NCBI GenBank assembly: GCA_022575985.1
Contig: JAKSXM010000147.1
Location: 22,416,001-22,480,000 of the forward strand
Length of the DNA: 64,000 nt
Direction: 5' to 3'
DNA from: Anagrus nilaparvatae
Taxonomy: Eukaryota > Arthropoda > Insecta > Hymenoptera > Mymaridae
The notes below the pieces were generated by a model. That model was not told the DNA's origin and searched no databases. It saw nothing but the letters and a program-made list of their open reading frames with translations. Position 1 is the stretch's first letter, and every line of letters starts with the position of its first letter. The position numbers were made by a program, and so were the translations under genes. Positions 50,382 to 62,460 of the stretch are shown here, one piece after another.

Positions 50382-53300
50382 TTAATTACAAATGTGTTCT
50401 TCTTTCGTGTGCCGGCAAATTTCGCATTTAACATCACAACACCAGACAAATCGGCAATTGCATTTTTCTACGACATCTTTGACTCTAGTTTGATATCCTC
50501 GTCCACAGCATAATAGCGAACACCCATCAAGTCCTAAAGAGTTTTTATTGCACACTCTACCTCTTGTTCCTGGAACGCCTAATCTGTAATGCATAAAAAA
50601 ATTGTATGCAATATCATTAAAATAATAGTGATTTTTAAAATAAAACTCACGTTAAATTTCTTTCACAATAATCAGGACTATCATCGAGATAAACTAATTC
50701 AGTTTTATTAGGACGTTTCAACTCTGGTCTAGCCGGCTTGAGCCTTGATATTCTACGTGCGTTTCTTTGAGCTAATTTCATAAGTGCAGCTCCTTCATGT
50801 AGTTGCGCTAAAGCAGTACCAGCAGCGCGAAATGGAGGTAACCTTCTCCAACAAACTCTCAAGCTACATGAACCTGACATACCTGTATTTTAAAAATTTA
50901 AAATGAGGCATATCCAATTTTATAAATGAGATTATTATTTATGCTTTTTAATTTCAATTTCTTTTACCGTGACATTTGCAAACGCGTTGCATCCTTGAAC
51001 GAACTGCTCTTCTTCCAGCCTCGCTGTCATGTTTTCTCATTAAAAGGCCTGCCATCCTTGCTGGAGAATGAGCTTCGGTGTCTTTCACTGGCTCTTCACC
51101 TGCATCGGACCATTCACGAGAAAATTTTTCACCAAAATGTATATCCTAAAAAAATAATGTATTTCATAAAATTTCTTATAAAAATGAAGCAATGTAATTT
51201 TAAAAATTTCTACATTAATGTTAAAAAAATTAGTTTCCTTATAAAATTCTTTAATGGGATTCTTGTATATAGAAAAAAATATCGTTAAAATCGTCTTAAC
51301 GCATTGAAGTAAAAATTTTCTTGTATAATATTTGTCTCCTTTCATGTTTTTCTTGTGTAAATAAAAATACAATATAACAAAAGAAATTTTTCTCATAAGG
51401 ATATTTTCACTTGTTGAAATAGTGTTTGAGATCGTTTATATATATATTTAATATGTAAATATATAATATATAAAACTAGTTCGTGTATATTTTTTTAGAG
51501 AAGAATATTATATATGTATATTTGTAATAATAATCTATGGTTGTTATAAAAATGTTGCAATTTCTTATTTTAAAGAAATATTTTTATTTCTTTTCATGAG
51601 TAAATAAGAGATTTTTTCATTTCAAAACTTGACAAATATGCATAATTTGTTTGCTTAAAATTAAGGAAATGATAAAAGAAAATACTTATAAAATTTTTTC
51701 AAATCTTTGCACTTTGACATAAAAATAAGTGGCTGTCGACATATTGTGTCAAAACAGATTTAATAAACGAGTTTACTTTTTATAATAATATTTCTGCACT
51801 AAGAAAGAAAAATATCTTTTCAGGGAAAGAAAATCCTTTTCCTCAAATTCAAAAAATGACTCTTATTTTTACTGGCAAAAAATTTCTTTTGAGTCAAATG
51901 GAAATAATTTTGGAAAATCTAACAGGGAAGTTCTATTAAAAAATTTGACACAATTTAAGACTGACTGGCATTTTGAAGTTTCTGTAGCCTATCATACTGG
52001 TACCCTAAAAGTCTGCCCATAAGAAAAGCGCCTTAGTCTAAGAAGGGAAAAATTAGGATATTCACTAGTCGTTTTAGTTAGGGAGATGGCTATGGTAAAC
52101 ATCGCGTGTGAGTATGACAGCTGAATTTCTTTTCAGAGATAGCCAAGACCAAAACATACTCACTTTCTGTGGAAAATTTTTTTGGCCGAGGGTTCTGGAA
52201 AAAGTTACAGGTCCACAAAGTTAGCCAATTTTTCGGAAAAAAAAAGTGAAAGTATGACAGCCCAGAATAGCCTAGATTTTTAGATTAAGCCAAAACATAC
52301 TCACTTTAATTATGAGATTTTTCGGTATCTGGGTTCTGGACGAGTATGTCGGGCCATCAAAGTTCCGGCGTTTACCCGCGCTTTTTTTAAATTAGTTTGA
52401 AATAAAAAAATTTACAAGGGATACGTAAGAAAGCACGAAATAGCCTAGATTTTTAGATTAGGCCAAAATATACTCAGTTCATTTAAGAGATTTTTCGATA
52501 TCTGGGTTCTGGACGAGTATGTCGGGCCATCTAAGTCCCGCCGTTTACCCGCGCTTTTTTAATTAGTTTGAAATAAAAAAATTTACAAGGGATCAATTTT
52601 ACAGTCAGAATCTTATGGTAGCGAGAAATATATATTTTTCCTCCGTAATATTAACGCTAAAATTAAGAGATTCTGACTATAAAATTGATCCCTTGTAAAT
52701 TTTTTTATTTTAAACTAATTTTAAAAAAGCGCGGGTAAACGGCGGAACTTTGATGGCCCGACATACTCGTCCAGAACCCAGATACCGAAAAATCTCATAA
52801 TCAAAGTGAGTATGTTTTGGTTTAATCTAAAAATCTAGGCTATTCCGGGCTGTCATACTTTCACTTTTTTTTTCCGAAAAATTGGCCAACTTTGTGGACC
52901 TGTAACTTTTTCCAGAACCCTCGGCCAAAAAAACCAGGATACGAAAGTGAGTATGTTTTGGTCTTGGCTATCTCTGAAAAGAAATTCAGCTGTCATACTC
53001 ACACGCGATGTTTACCATAGCCATCTCCCTAACTATTTGCAATGTAGAGGTATAAAACGAAATCCTTGAAGTATCTAAGTTTGTAGAGTACATAATTGAT
53101 TGATTTTGACTAGATAAGCAGAAAAATGTCTTGTTTACATGAAACTCTTGAGTTCTTTCTTCATTAAGAATAAAGTTGATTTTAGTGGACCATATTTTAT
53201 ATTCTAAGGTTATTAGTCTTTTTTGGTGATTTGGTTGTAGATTTCGGCAAAAATAAGTCTTTTAGAATAAAAGGCGTAAGAGCTAACGTCGTTTAGATTA

Positions 53301-56300
53301 CGAGTAACGAATGAAAACAAATCAAAAATTAATAAACGAATTTCTGAATGTATTTCGTATTTATTTGCAGGAATCATTAACACATATGCATTAAGTTAAC
53401 AAATCTTTTTTTTTGGGATTGTAATTTTCATCCAGGTTAATCACTAGATTCTACAATAAACAGTCTTTGCAAATTAAAAAAAAAAGTTTTCTTTTTGTTT
53501 TCTTTGTGATTTTTTCTTCTAAGAATCTTAGGAATTGCATCTTATTTAAGGAGTTATGATTGTATAAATAAAAATGATGACAGAACTGAATGAAACTGAA
53601 AAATTATTAAAGTTAAACATTTTAAAAGTTGAATTTAACTTAGTTTTACCCTTAATACCAAAATTAGTTGTTTTTCTATTATAAATTGAAAATAGGCAGT
53701 TTAACATTGCTCTTATGGAAATTCATATTTGGAACTTACAAAAAGTATGATAATGCTGACACAGGGAGATGAAACTAATTAAATATAATAAATAAATTGC
53801 CACAGATTACACAGCTGCACAAAAAAAAAAATTCTGATCCTGTTACTAGACCTACCTACAGGTAAGTTTTTCGATGTCCTAAAACCGAATCCGAAATCAG
53901 AATTTAGCCTACACCCTCAGATTTTGCCCCAGCTACTCCCAACCACCCTCTAAACCGCCCCAAAAAACAAATATTTTACCAAGTCCAAAAGTTAAAAATA
54001 AAAGTACTTTAGTTACATATTTTGGTGTCCTAAAACCGAATCTGAAGTCAGAATTTAGCCTACACCCTCAGATTTTGCCCCAGCTACTCCCAACCACCCT
54101 CTAAACCGCCCCAAAAATCAAATATTTTACTATGTCCAAAAGTTAAAAATAAAAGTACTTTAATTACGTATTTTAATGTCCTAAAACCGAATCTGAAGAC
54201 AGAGTTTAGCATACACCCTCAGATTTTGCCCCAGCTACCCCCAGCCACCCTCTAAACCGCCCCAAAAATCAAATATTTTACTATGTCCAAAAGTTAAAAA
54301 TAAAAGTACTTTAGTTACGTATTTTGATGTCCTAAAACCGGATCTGAAGTCAGAATTTAGCCTACACCCTCAGATTTTGCCCCAGATACCCCCTGCCACC
54401 CTCTAAACCACCCTAGAGGGTGAATATTTTACTTTATGCAAAAGTTATAAATTAAAGTATCTTAGTTACGTTTTTTGATGTTTTGAAAATGAATTTTAAG
54501 TCAGAATTTATCCATTATCCATAGTTTTTGTCCCAGCTTGTTACCCTCTAAAGTTTACCAGAGGAAGGTTAATTAATCGCTTTAGAATATTACAGCGATA
54601 TCAGGATGGTGCTAAGAACTTTTGTTGGAAACAGTAAGCACCTACGAGCATATATGATTACGTATGTTTCGTTACTTAACCTTTCTCTGGTGGGTTTTAG
54701 AGGGTAACTAGGGTAGCTGGGACAAAAACTAAGGGTTATAGGTAAATTCTGACTTGAAATTCGTTTTTAGAACATCAAAATACGTAAATAAGGTACTTTT
54801 ATTTTTAACTTTTGAACATAGTAAAATATTTGCTTTTTGGGGTGGTTTAGAGGGTGGCTGGGGGTAGCTGGGACAAAATCTGAGGGTGAAGGCTAAATTC
54901 TGACTTCAGATTTGATTTTAGGACATCAAAATACGTAACTAAAGTACTTTTATTTTTAACTTTTGGACATAGTAAAATATTTGCTTTTTGGGGTGGTTTA
55001 GAGGGTTGCTGTGGGTAGCTGGGGCAAAATCTGAGGGTGTAGGCTAAATTCTGACTTCAGATTCGGTTTTAGGACATCGAAAAACTTACCTGTAGGTAGG
55101 TCTAGTTACAGGATCAGAACTTTTTTTTTGTGCAGCTGTGTTATATTTCAAATTTATTTTATCTAAGTTACCACTTTCAATCATTAATTATTCAGTGAAA
55201 ACTAAGTTTTAGCAAGTACCATAACCTAAAATAACAATGTTTTTTAATAATTTGTAAAATTAAATTATTTTTTGCAATAATATTAAATAAACACATTTTT
55301 TAATATTTTTACTACTCATTTTATTTTAAATGGCAAGTTATAAAAAAAATAAATAGCGTTCTATTTAGGATCATAACTCATTAAAAGAAAATATTTCGGG
55401 CTGATATAAAAAAAGCTCGATATATACAAAAAAGTAAAATACTTCTTTTCGATTACTAACCCAGAAGCGTAATTATACATCGTCAACTTGTTGAAAATTC
55501 AAACACAGCAACCTGACAGTGTAATTGTTCAAAAGAAGAAAATTTTTCTATTGAAATTTATTTTTAGAAATGTTAAATGAAACTTGGGACCAGTTATCGA
55601 ATTTAAGGTTAGGTTACTGTATAATGTTATATTCAAAAATAATATTGACCATAAAGAACTTTATTTTTTCTTTATTTTGGACAAAATAAAAGGACACACA
55701 GTCTGAATTAGAAGCTAAAAATGTATTTCAAGGGGTCAATGATTACGTTTTTTACTAAAACAAATCCCCAACAGATTTTTATTTTTTTAATTAAAAAAAA
55801 AAAAAAAATGTTAACTATTTGAATAATATTGAAAGAAAAAAACAGCCTTAAATTTTTTTAATGCACTTAAAAGTTGAAAATAAATCTGCTTAATACTTGT
55901 AATCTTGTTTTTCTTTACTTTCTTCTGTTTTTGTTCATACGATACATACTAATAATATATGGTATTATAACAAAAATAAAAACTTACAAAGTGAAATGCA
56001 AACTAGCTTATAATATCATTGACATTTCACTAAATAGCATTGACTTTACGTGGAAGTGATTAAGCTCTACGAGTAGTTTATACATAATATCAAATTATAG
56101 TATTTACTTGAAACTTCTTAGTTTCAAAAGCTTACCCTGGAAGACCACGTAACTTGAGCATTTCTTTAATTATTATGACAAGAAGAATCATGTTTAAAAT
56201 AAAAAAAGGGAAAAACAGTAAAAAGTTACAAGTAATGGTAATGAATATGCCCACATGTAATTAGTTTACTTTGTGGTTTAAAACGACAAATCTAAAACCT

Positions 56301-57811
56301 CATCATATGGAAAAATGATTTTTTCGACTTGAGATTTTGCGAGTAAATTTTTTTTTTATAAGAATAAAAAAAGGTATAATAGTTATCGTTATAGATATAA
56401 AACAAATGTGTTTCGCGTAAACGGGTGACCCCTTGTAGACATCACGAGCTTACATAGGATTAGTTTAGTTTATATGAAAACGAGGGAGGTCTACTAAGCT
56501 TGTTATAACTCATGACGACAATCCTCTGAGAAGTATGTAGTTATGAATTTTATGATTACAATAAATGAGCACGAGACCACAAATAATTTATTTTTTCAAA
56601 TGAAGCTACTTATTATACCTAGTAAGTTTGCCCTTGGTTTTGCTTTTCATTTTAATTAAATTTTTATGCTTTAAATGTTGCATTTTCTTTATCTTTATCG
56701 GTTTAATTAATTATAATTGTTTGACATGCAATGATAATTTACAAAGGGAATTGATTTTTTAATGAATCTTGAAATGGATTTTTAACACTAATTGTTGTAG
56801 CCCTGTCGTTAGCTATGCTATTTAATGCCATAAGAGCTCTATGGGAAAAAATGGGCGGTATTTATGTTTTTTGACCCACTAAACACGAATCCAGGGTATA
56901 TTTTGCAAAAATGAAAGTAAAATTTGCACGTTTTTGAAAACTTTGAATTTTATGGACGGTCAATTTTTATTTTTATTCTTTCTTCACGCTTGTGATTTTT
57001 TCAAGAAGTTCATATAATATTTATATTTCAGTGATGAAATATTACCTACGTAATTTTACAACCGAAAAACAAAAAAAAAAAAGTTTTTGCATACAGATTT
57101 GTTGAATCTGAATCCAGGGTTCAAAAGGGGAACACACTTAAATTAGTAAAAACTAACTATTTTTAAACGTTTTTTTTTTGGAATATTAACATGGAACATG
57201 TTTATAGGGAGGGAGTAAGCTGGAAATTTGAAAGCAATATTCTGAAAATAATAAAATTATTGATATCTTTAACTTATCGGATAATAAAACTATCGCGATA
57301 TGCCCATCCCTGGACTCAAATCTAGGAAAATAAATGTACTACGTAAAATTTCTAGCAAAACCTGAATCGGAAATCAATTTTTCAATTGGTTTCTTGATTT
57401 ATGTAGTTAAAATCTACGAATTGTATTACAAAAATATACAAATACATACCTCACTACAACCTCCCCATTGCCAGTTAGCATGATGATGTTTTGTTCTTAC
57501 TCGATTGTCGCATGAGCAATCAGTCAATTCACCTCTTGAACAAGCTCTGGTAACGCTGTAGGTTACACCTGCTGCTGATATTGCATATACAAAAGCTGCC
57601 TCTCTGCTGTCTTAAATTCAAAGAATAATAACAAAATTAAATAAATTGTCTGAAAATAAAAAAGTCTGGGTCATTAGTTCTACTTACTGACTAGCATAAC
57701 GCCTCCATAAATATTGTCAGGATTCTCCGTATCAACGGTACAATTCCAACGTGCTGACTTAAATTGGTGTTGACATTCTTCGATAGCAAGCCTAGCACCT
57801 GCACTAATTGC
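50382..57811 (-). CDS. Wnt secreted ligand (WntA/Wnt-4-like), 5' exons outside window
   Basis: Five minus-strand exons (57811-57688, 57610-57450, 51145-50968, 50882-50651, 50583-50382) join in phase into 298 codons and a stop. Visible Wnt hallmarks in order: [60 protein letters not shown] with the Ser that is lipid-modified in Wnts, [28 protein letters not shown] and WCCDVKC. Wnts are secreted lipoglycoproteins that bind Frizzled receptors. The signal peptide and first ~60-100 residues are missing because the first exons lie beyond 57811. The 6.3-kb intron between exons 57450 and 51145 contains two foldback elements. WntA is my best subfamily guess; Wnt family membership is certain. Confidence 0.9.
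52075..53035. mobile_element. 961-bp foldback element in the large Wnt intron
   Basis: The left end tagttagggagatggctatg pairs with the right end catagccatctccctaacta, and pairing continues through gtatgacagctgaatttctt and ccaaaacatactcac to a loop of about 50 nt near 52620-52665. The left arm contains a direct duplication of about 165 bp (52262-52425 and 52432-52592, sharing agcctagatttttagatta and gacgagtatgtcgggccatc), while the right arm has a single copy. Non-coding. A transcript of the intron would form a long hairpin here. Confidence 0.85.
53036..53809. other. Intron DNA between two foldback elements
   Basis: AT-rich Wnt intron sequence, with nothing recognised. Confidence 0.45.
53810..55140. 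mobile_element. 1331-bp foldback element with 151-bp tandem units and TTA target duplication
   Basis: The ends cacagctgcac and gtgcagctgtg are reverse complements, followed by an A/T tract, ctgatcctgttactagacct and the mirror. TTA flanks both sides (53807-53809 and 55141-55143), a 3-bp duplication like that of PIF/Harbinger-type elements. The left arm is a tandem array: gtcctaaaaccg occurs at 53876, 54027, 54178 and 54329 and degenerately at 54480, an exact 151-bp step. The right arm holds about three inverted units (54725-55085). The centre (about 54570-54680) is unique. No transposase is encoded. Confidence 0.88.
55141..57449. other. Remainder of the large Wnt intron
   Basis: Near 55440-55530 a segment (aaacacagcaacctgacagt) resembles the end of the element at 45649-45904. 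At 56845-56900 ttttttgacccactaaacac looks like a degenerate family-B unit. Otherwise AT-rich and gene-free. Confidence 0.4.
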
Positions 57812-60279
57812 CTAGAAAAAATTTTATTTCATATAATAATTTTTTACAATTTTTTAAAAATATTTTAATGAATAATTATTAAAAAAGGAAATCATTGATT
57901 ATTATTTTTACAGTAAGAATGATGTTAATATTTCTGTAAAATAATCGGAAGAAATGGATTTACAATTGAATACATAATATGTAAACTAAATTTTTTAGTA
58001 GGTTTTAGATCATACGATACCTTTTTGCTTTATTTAGAACAAAAAAATTACTTATTAATATTTGACATCAGTTTTTTTTATTTCTTGGTCTGCTTAAAAA
58101 AAGTTGGATAATTTAATTTCAAAATTTTTGAATCATTTTTTTATTATTGGTGTTATTTCAATACAAATAAGTTACAGGAGTATAACATTCAAAGCAATTT
58201 TCTGTGCATTTTATAAAATGGTTAAGTTTCCTATCCATTTTCCGATTTTTAAAAAAAGATTAACCATTCCATAAATCATTTTCTTTCACCTTCGAGGTAT
58301 ACCTAACATTTACTTTGGTATTATACGTGTAATTACAACGTGTGGTATTTCTATAATATACACCCTATAACGTGAAAAATTTTTAATATCTCAAATTATT
58401 AAACGCAAGAAAGGTGGAAATAGTTAATTTGTTTTATAAGGAATTTCTTTTATAATAAAATACTATTTTATAATATTGATCGAAATTCCTTTGGATTAAT
58501 ATCAGTGACAAAAATGTAAGAGCTTTTGCAAAATTATATAAAATTTTTAGACATTTTAAAACTATTCAATAAATTTATTATTAAAATTATACATTATTAT
58601 ATAGGTACTTAGAGAAAAAAGAAGAAGATTATAGAGAAAAAAATTTGGTTGCTGCATACGAAATTCCGGTTATGGTGGACGTATTTAAAGGCAGTTGCAA
58701 ACTATACAAAACATAACAAAAAGTTAAAAACAAATTTTTTTCTTAGTTGCTAGAATGAAATAAATGTTGAAATGAAAATACATTTTGGTTCCTTACAAAG
58801 AGGAACCATTGTGATATGGAAATTTTTTATTTTTTTTGCATTTATACGTTTTGAGACCCCTAGTTGTTAATAAAATTTATTTAAAATAAATTGATTCAGG
58901 GACTTAAAATAACCTAGATTGAGGAACTTAGAGTAACCCGTATTTAGGGACTAAAGCTACTTTAGGAAGTTAGAATCTTTATAATAGCAGCGAATCTAGT
59001 TGATATTAGGTAGGTAGCCAGTAGACATGTTCCATTGTAAATATTTAAGCCCGTTATAAGCTTTTTAACGTGGAAAACGTTCAGAGGGAAGGATATTCGA
59101 AAATAATCTCTACTATCACAGCAGGGAGAAAGGGAGGCTGAAAAATTCATGCTTTCAGGGGGAGGTCAAAAATTGTTATTTTAGACACGAGAGTCTAATG
59201 GACTTAAAATAATTCCAATTTTGGGTAGTGATTGAGTTTATATTTGAATGAGTTAGTTATAGCTCATTGATTTCTAGCGGGGATTCGGATCTAAAATAGT
59301 TATTTATTTTTGGGAAGAATTAATCAATTATTTTATGGTTTACTGGTTGGTATTGTTATTCCCAGTATTCTATTCCAGGACTTATTGAATTTACTTTTAA
59401 CTTGCGGATTAATGTGTTCGATCTCATGATCAATGTTTGTCAGCCGTGGCGCTGGCTTTGTCTGCGGGTAACTTTTCTTTTAAGTTTTTTAAGAGATGAT
59501 ATTTTGTTTTATTTTGCTTTTTAAAGTTTTTTTATGTTTTTACACAGTAGTTTTGTAACCACGGTCCACTGGCTGTTGTTTTAACCCTATGAGATATCGT
59601 TCGTTCATATTTTTAATTGCATTTCAAATAAAAATCCATAATTTTGTATTATACACTTACATATTTAAATTTTTGATTAAAAATATTTCTGTAAATACTA
59701 GGTATTATAAATACAGATTTTAAAGTGTGATTTAAAAAAACAAACATTATTTATTATTTATGAATAAAATGTAAGATTCGAATAATTCTTAACACTGTCT
59801 TCTTTTTCAATATGTTACGCCTCATTTTTTATTTATTTTTTAAGTATAAAATATCTAATTATCATATTTATGATTGAAATGTCAAATAAATTGTAATTTA
59901 AATAAATACCGTTAAATATTTATTTGCAAAATACTTTATTTTATTATTGTACTAGGATTATTTTCAGAATGATTTATTTTTATTTAGCAAATTTTTTTAA
60001 ATTCTTTGATGAAATTTTAATTTGTAATTATATTATTAAAGAGAAAGTATGTATATATAGGTAGACAGTTATTGTGATGAAAGAAAAAAAAATCTTAATT
60101 TTATCAAAGATAGTTGAGGATACTGGGATTATAATTTGTCACACTTAGTATTTTGGTTATTTTGAATTTCAGATATATTCGTTTTATTTTGTCTAGATGT
60201 TTTAACAGGCCTATAAATGTATAGCACAAAAATATCCCAATAACTTTGTGAGGTTTTTAAATTTAGCCGAGGAGCTACT
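57812..60279. other. Wnt upstream intron/5' flank, no exon recognised
   Basis: The missing Wnt 5' exons are not recognisable here, so they probably lie beyond the window. 59060-59230 is a degenerate relative of the element in the hydrolase intron (aacgtggaaaacgttcagag against aacacggaaaatgttcatta in the 10-kb copy). The rest is AT-rich. Confidence 0.4.
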
Positions 60280-60485
60280 GACTCGAGATACCTTACGGAC
60301 TCTCCCGGCCTTGCGAGGACTCTCAGCTTCCATGGTCTTGCGAGGTCTCACAGGGTCTCTCTGGCCTCGCAGGGTCTCTCTGGCCTCGCACGGCCTTGGA
60401 CGGTTTCGTAGGGCCTCTTTTGGCCTTGCAAGGTCTCGCAAGGACTGGCATGGGCTAGCAAGGACTCGCGCGGCTTTGCACGACC
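60280..60485. repeat. GC-rich minisatellite
   Basis: Imperfect repeats of 16-21 bases built on gggtctctctggcctcgca (two perfect neighbours near 60350-60390), with variants gaggtctcacag and caaggtctcgcaagg. The block is strikingly GC-rich compared with its AT-rich flanks. Long open frames across it are products of the repeat. Confidence 0.75.
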
Positions 60486-60778
60486 GAAAAGTTTTTAAAT
60501 GGCTTGTAAAGATCTCTTAAGATAAAAAAATAATAATTGTATACCTTTTTAAATTTTGTTTATTATATAAACGGGGAATTTAAATTTGATTTATTTTTAT
60601 AAAAATATTTTAAAATACGTAGATAACAGTGAAAAAGAAATCCGGTTATGGCAAATAACACTCTATTTATGATTAACAGATATTATTATTTAATTGTTTC
60701 ATAAATATTGTGTTTAAGGTACCAGAATGAATTGGATTTTTCAAAAAATCAAAATAAAAAAAAATTTTTTTAAAACTC

Positions 60779-60957
60779 TATACACAACAAACCTAAAGAG
60801 TTGTTTGTTACGCGAAAAAGATTGAATGTTTATTTGATTCTTTAAAGAGGAATTTTTTTAAAATAATTAACCTCAAAATAATTCCTCTCTAAAGAATTAA
60901 ATAAGCATTCAATCTTTTCTGCGTAACAAAAAACTCTTTTAGGTTTGGTGTGTACCT
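60779..60957. mobile_element. About 180-bp palindromic element
   Basis: acaaacctaaagagttgttt, gttacgcgaaaaagattgaa faces ttcaatcttttctgcgtaac, aaaaaactcttttaggtttg. The centre contains ctttaaagaggaat and its mirror. It is an imperfect hairpin with an AT-rich loop of about 20 nt. Confidence 0.75.
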
Positions 60958-61024
60958 TAAAAAATTCCCTCCTTAAAAATTTAGGCAAAATTCTGCTTCA
61001 TAACGATGTTACACGACTCTAAAC

Positions 61025-61605
61025 GTTCCAAGGTACTTCTGGACCAAAGGTCTTTAGGGACTTCTGCACCAATAGTCCCTAGGTACTTCTGCACCAAAGG
61101 TCTTAAGGGATTTCTGCACCATAGGTTTCTAGGTACTTCTGCACCAATGCTCCCTAGGTTCTTCTGCACCAAAGGTCTTAAGGGATTTCTGCACCATAGA
61201 TTTTTAGGTACTTCTGCACCAATAGTCCCTAGGTACTTCTGCACCAAAGGTCCCTAGGTACTTCTGCACCTTAGGTTCCTAGGTACTTCTGCACCAAAGA
61301 TCTTTAGGTTTTTTCTGCACCAATAGTCCCTAGGTACTTCTGCACCAAAGGTCTTAAGGGATTTCTGCACTATAGGTTTCTAGGTACTTCTGCACCAATG
61401 CTCCCTAGGTTCTTCTGCACCAAAGGTCTTAAGGGATTTCTGCACCATAGATTTCTAGGTACTTCTGCACCAATGCTCCCTAGGTACTTCTGCACCACAG
61501 GTCTTTAGAGACTTCTGCATCAAAGGTTTCTAGGTACTTCTGCACCAAAGGTCTTTAGAGACTTCTGCACCAAAGGTTTCTAGGTACTTCTGCACCAAAA
61601 GTCCC
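61025..61605. repeat. 25-bp minisatellite, about 23 copies
   Basis: The unit is close to aggtacttctgcaccaaaggtc(c/t).. with a strict 25-base step (acttct or atttct at 61035, 61060, 61085, 61110, 61135). Two or three variant units alternate (aatagtccct, aaaggtctta, ataggtttct), which suggests growth by blocks of several units. It runs directly into the dispersed element at 61612. Confidence 0.88.
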
Positions 61606-61611
61606 TGAATT

Positions 61612-61755
61612 GAAAATATTCTAAGTCCATTTCACCCCCCCCCCCCTAAAATCGTCACTTTTCACCTCCCCCCTAAAAACGTCAACCCCCCCCCCCCCCC
61701 ACCGAGCCGGACTTTTCAAATCCCCCATCCAATGAACATGTTCCGTGTTAATAAG
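61612..61755. mobile_element. Partial copy of the dispersed element also found at 10010-10120
   Basis: aaatattctaagtccatttc, a C run, gagccggacttttcaaat, cccccatccaatgaacat and ttccgtgttaa reproduce the 10-kb copy. The C runs here are longer (up to about 16 C). It ends at the same gttccgtgtt terminus. Its other end is replaced by the 25-bp minisatellite. Confidence 0.75.
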
Positions 61756-62460
61756 AAATATATTTTGCATCTTACACATATTTGTAAGATGCCCTACAAG
61801 AGCTTGGGTGGGGTACGATGAAAAAAAAAGTCCATAATGAAAAGTGTAACGAAATTTTTTGCACCTAAGCCAAATAGAAATATTTAAGTCTGTAAATAAA
61901 TTCTTACGATTCATAAGTAAAACAAATGGTTGCACAGTGGTTTATACTTATAAAATGCCGTCTCTTCTATAAGATCAGGTCTTAATATGCTTTCTGGCCG
62001 CCGCTGTGAATTTTTGAAATTTTCGCCATATTCGGACCCTCAGATGACCAAAATTAATTTTTTGAAAACTTTTTCCCCAAAATTTTCTTCACAAAAAAAT
62101 ATAAAAAACACCAAATTTTTTTTTCTTTTTAGACGTGGTACCTAAATTATGTCTATGAATGTACTCGTTTTAGAAAGTTCGTTTATAGTAATTATTTGGA
62201 TCTGATACCGAATTTTTCCAACATTTTTTTCTCAAAATTAAAAAAACTGCAATATTTTTTTTTTTTTTTTTTTTTTTTTGGGTATAATACTCCATTTAGT
62301 TCTATGAAAGTATTTATATTTGAAAATATGGTTTTTACTCGATATCTCAAATCTGATAATTAATTTTTTGAAAATTTGTTCCAAAATTTTTGATCAATAA
62401 AAAAACTTTTAAAAGTTAATAGAAATGTATATATACATTTAAAAATGTATACATTTAAAA
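61756..62460. other. AT-rich, gene-free
   Basis: A T-homopolymer of about 22 bases sits near 62258-62279. No gene is recognised. Confidence 0.45.

Noticed and set aside
50926..51396. Open frames on both strands around Wnt exon 3
   Set aside because: The plus-strand frame is antisense to the Wnt exon; the minus frame reads through the intron donor side with low-complexity sequence.
60211..60520. Open frames on both strands across the GC-rich block
   Set aside because: They follow the minisatellite repeat; open frames in both strands arise from repeat period and GC content, with no domain or splice context.
60981..61257. Repetitive open frames in the 25-bp minisatellite
   Set aside because: The predicted peptides are direct translations of the tandem array on both strands; no start context, homology or flanking exons.
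61621..61935. Minus-strand frame of about 100 residues
   Set aside because: It runs through poly-C tracts and a dispersed element copy; no homology or splice support.
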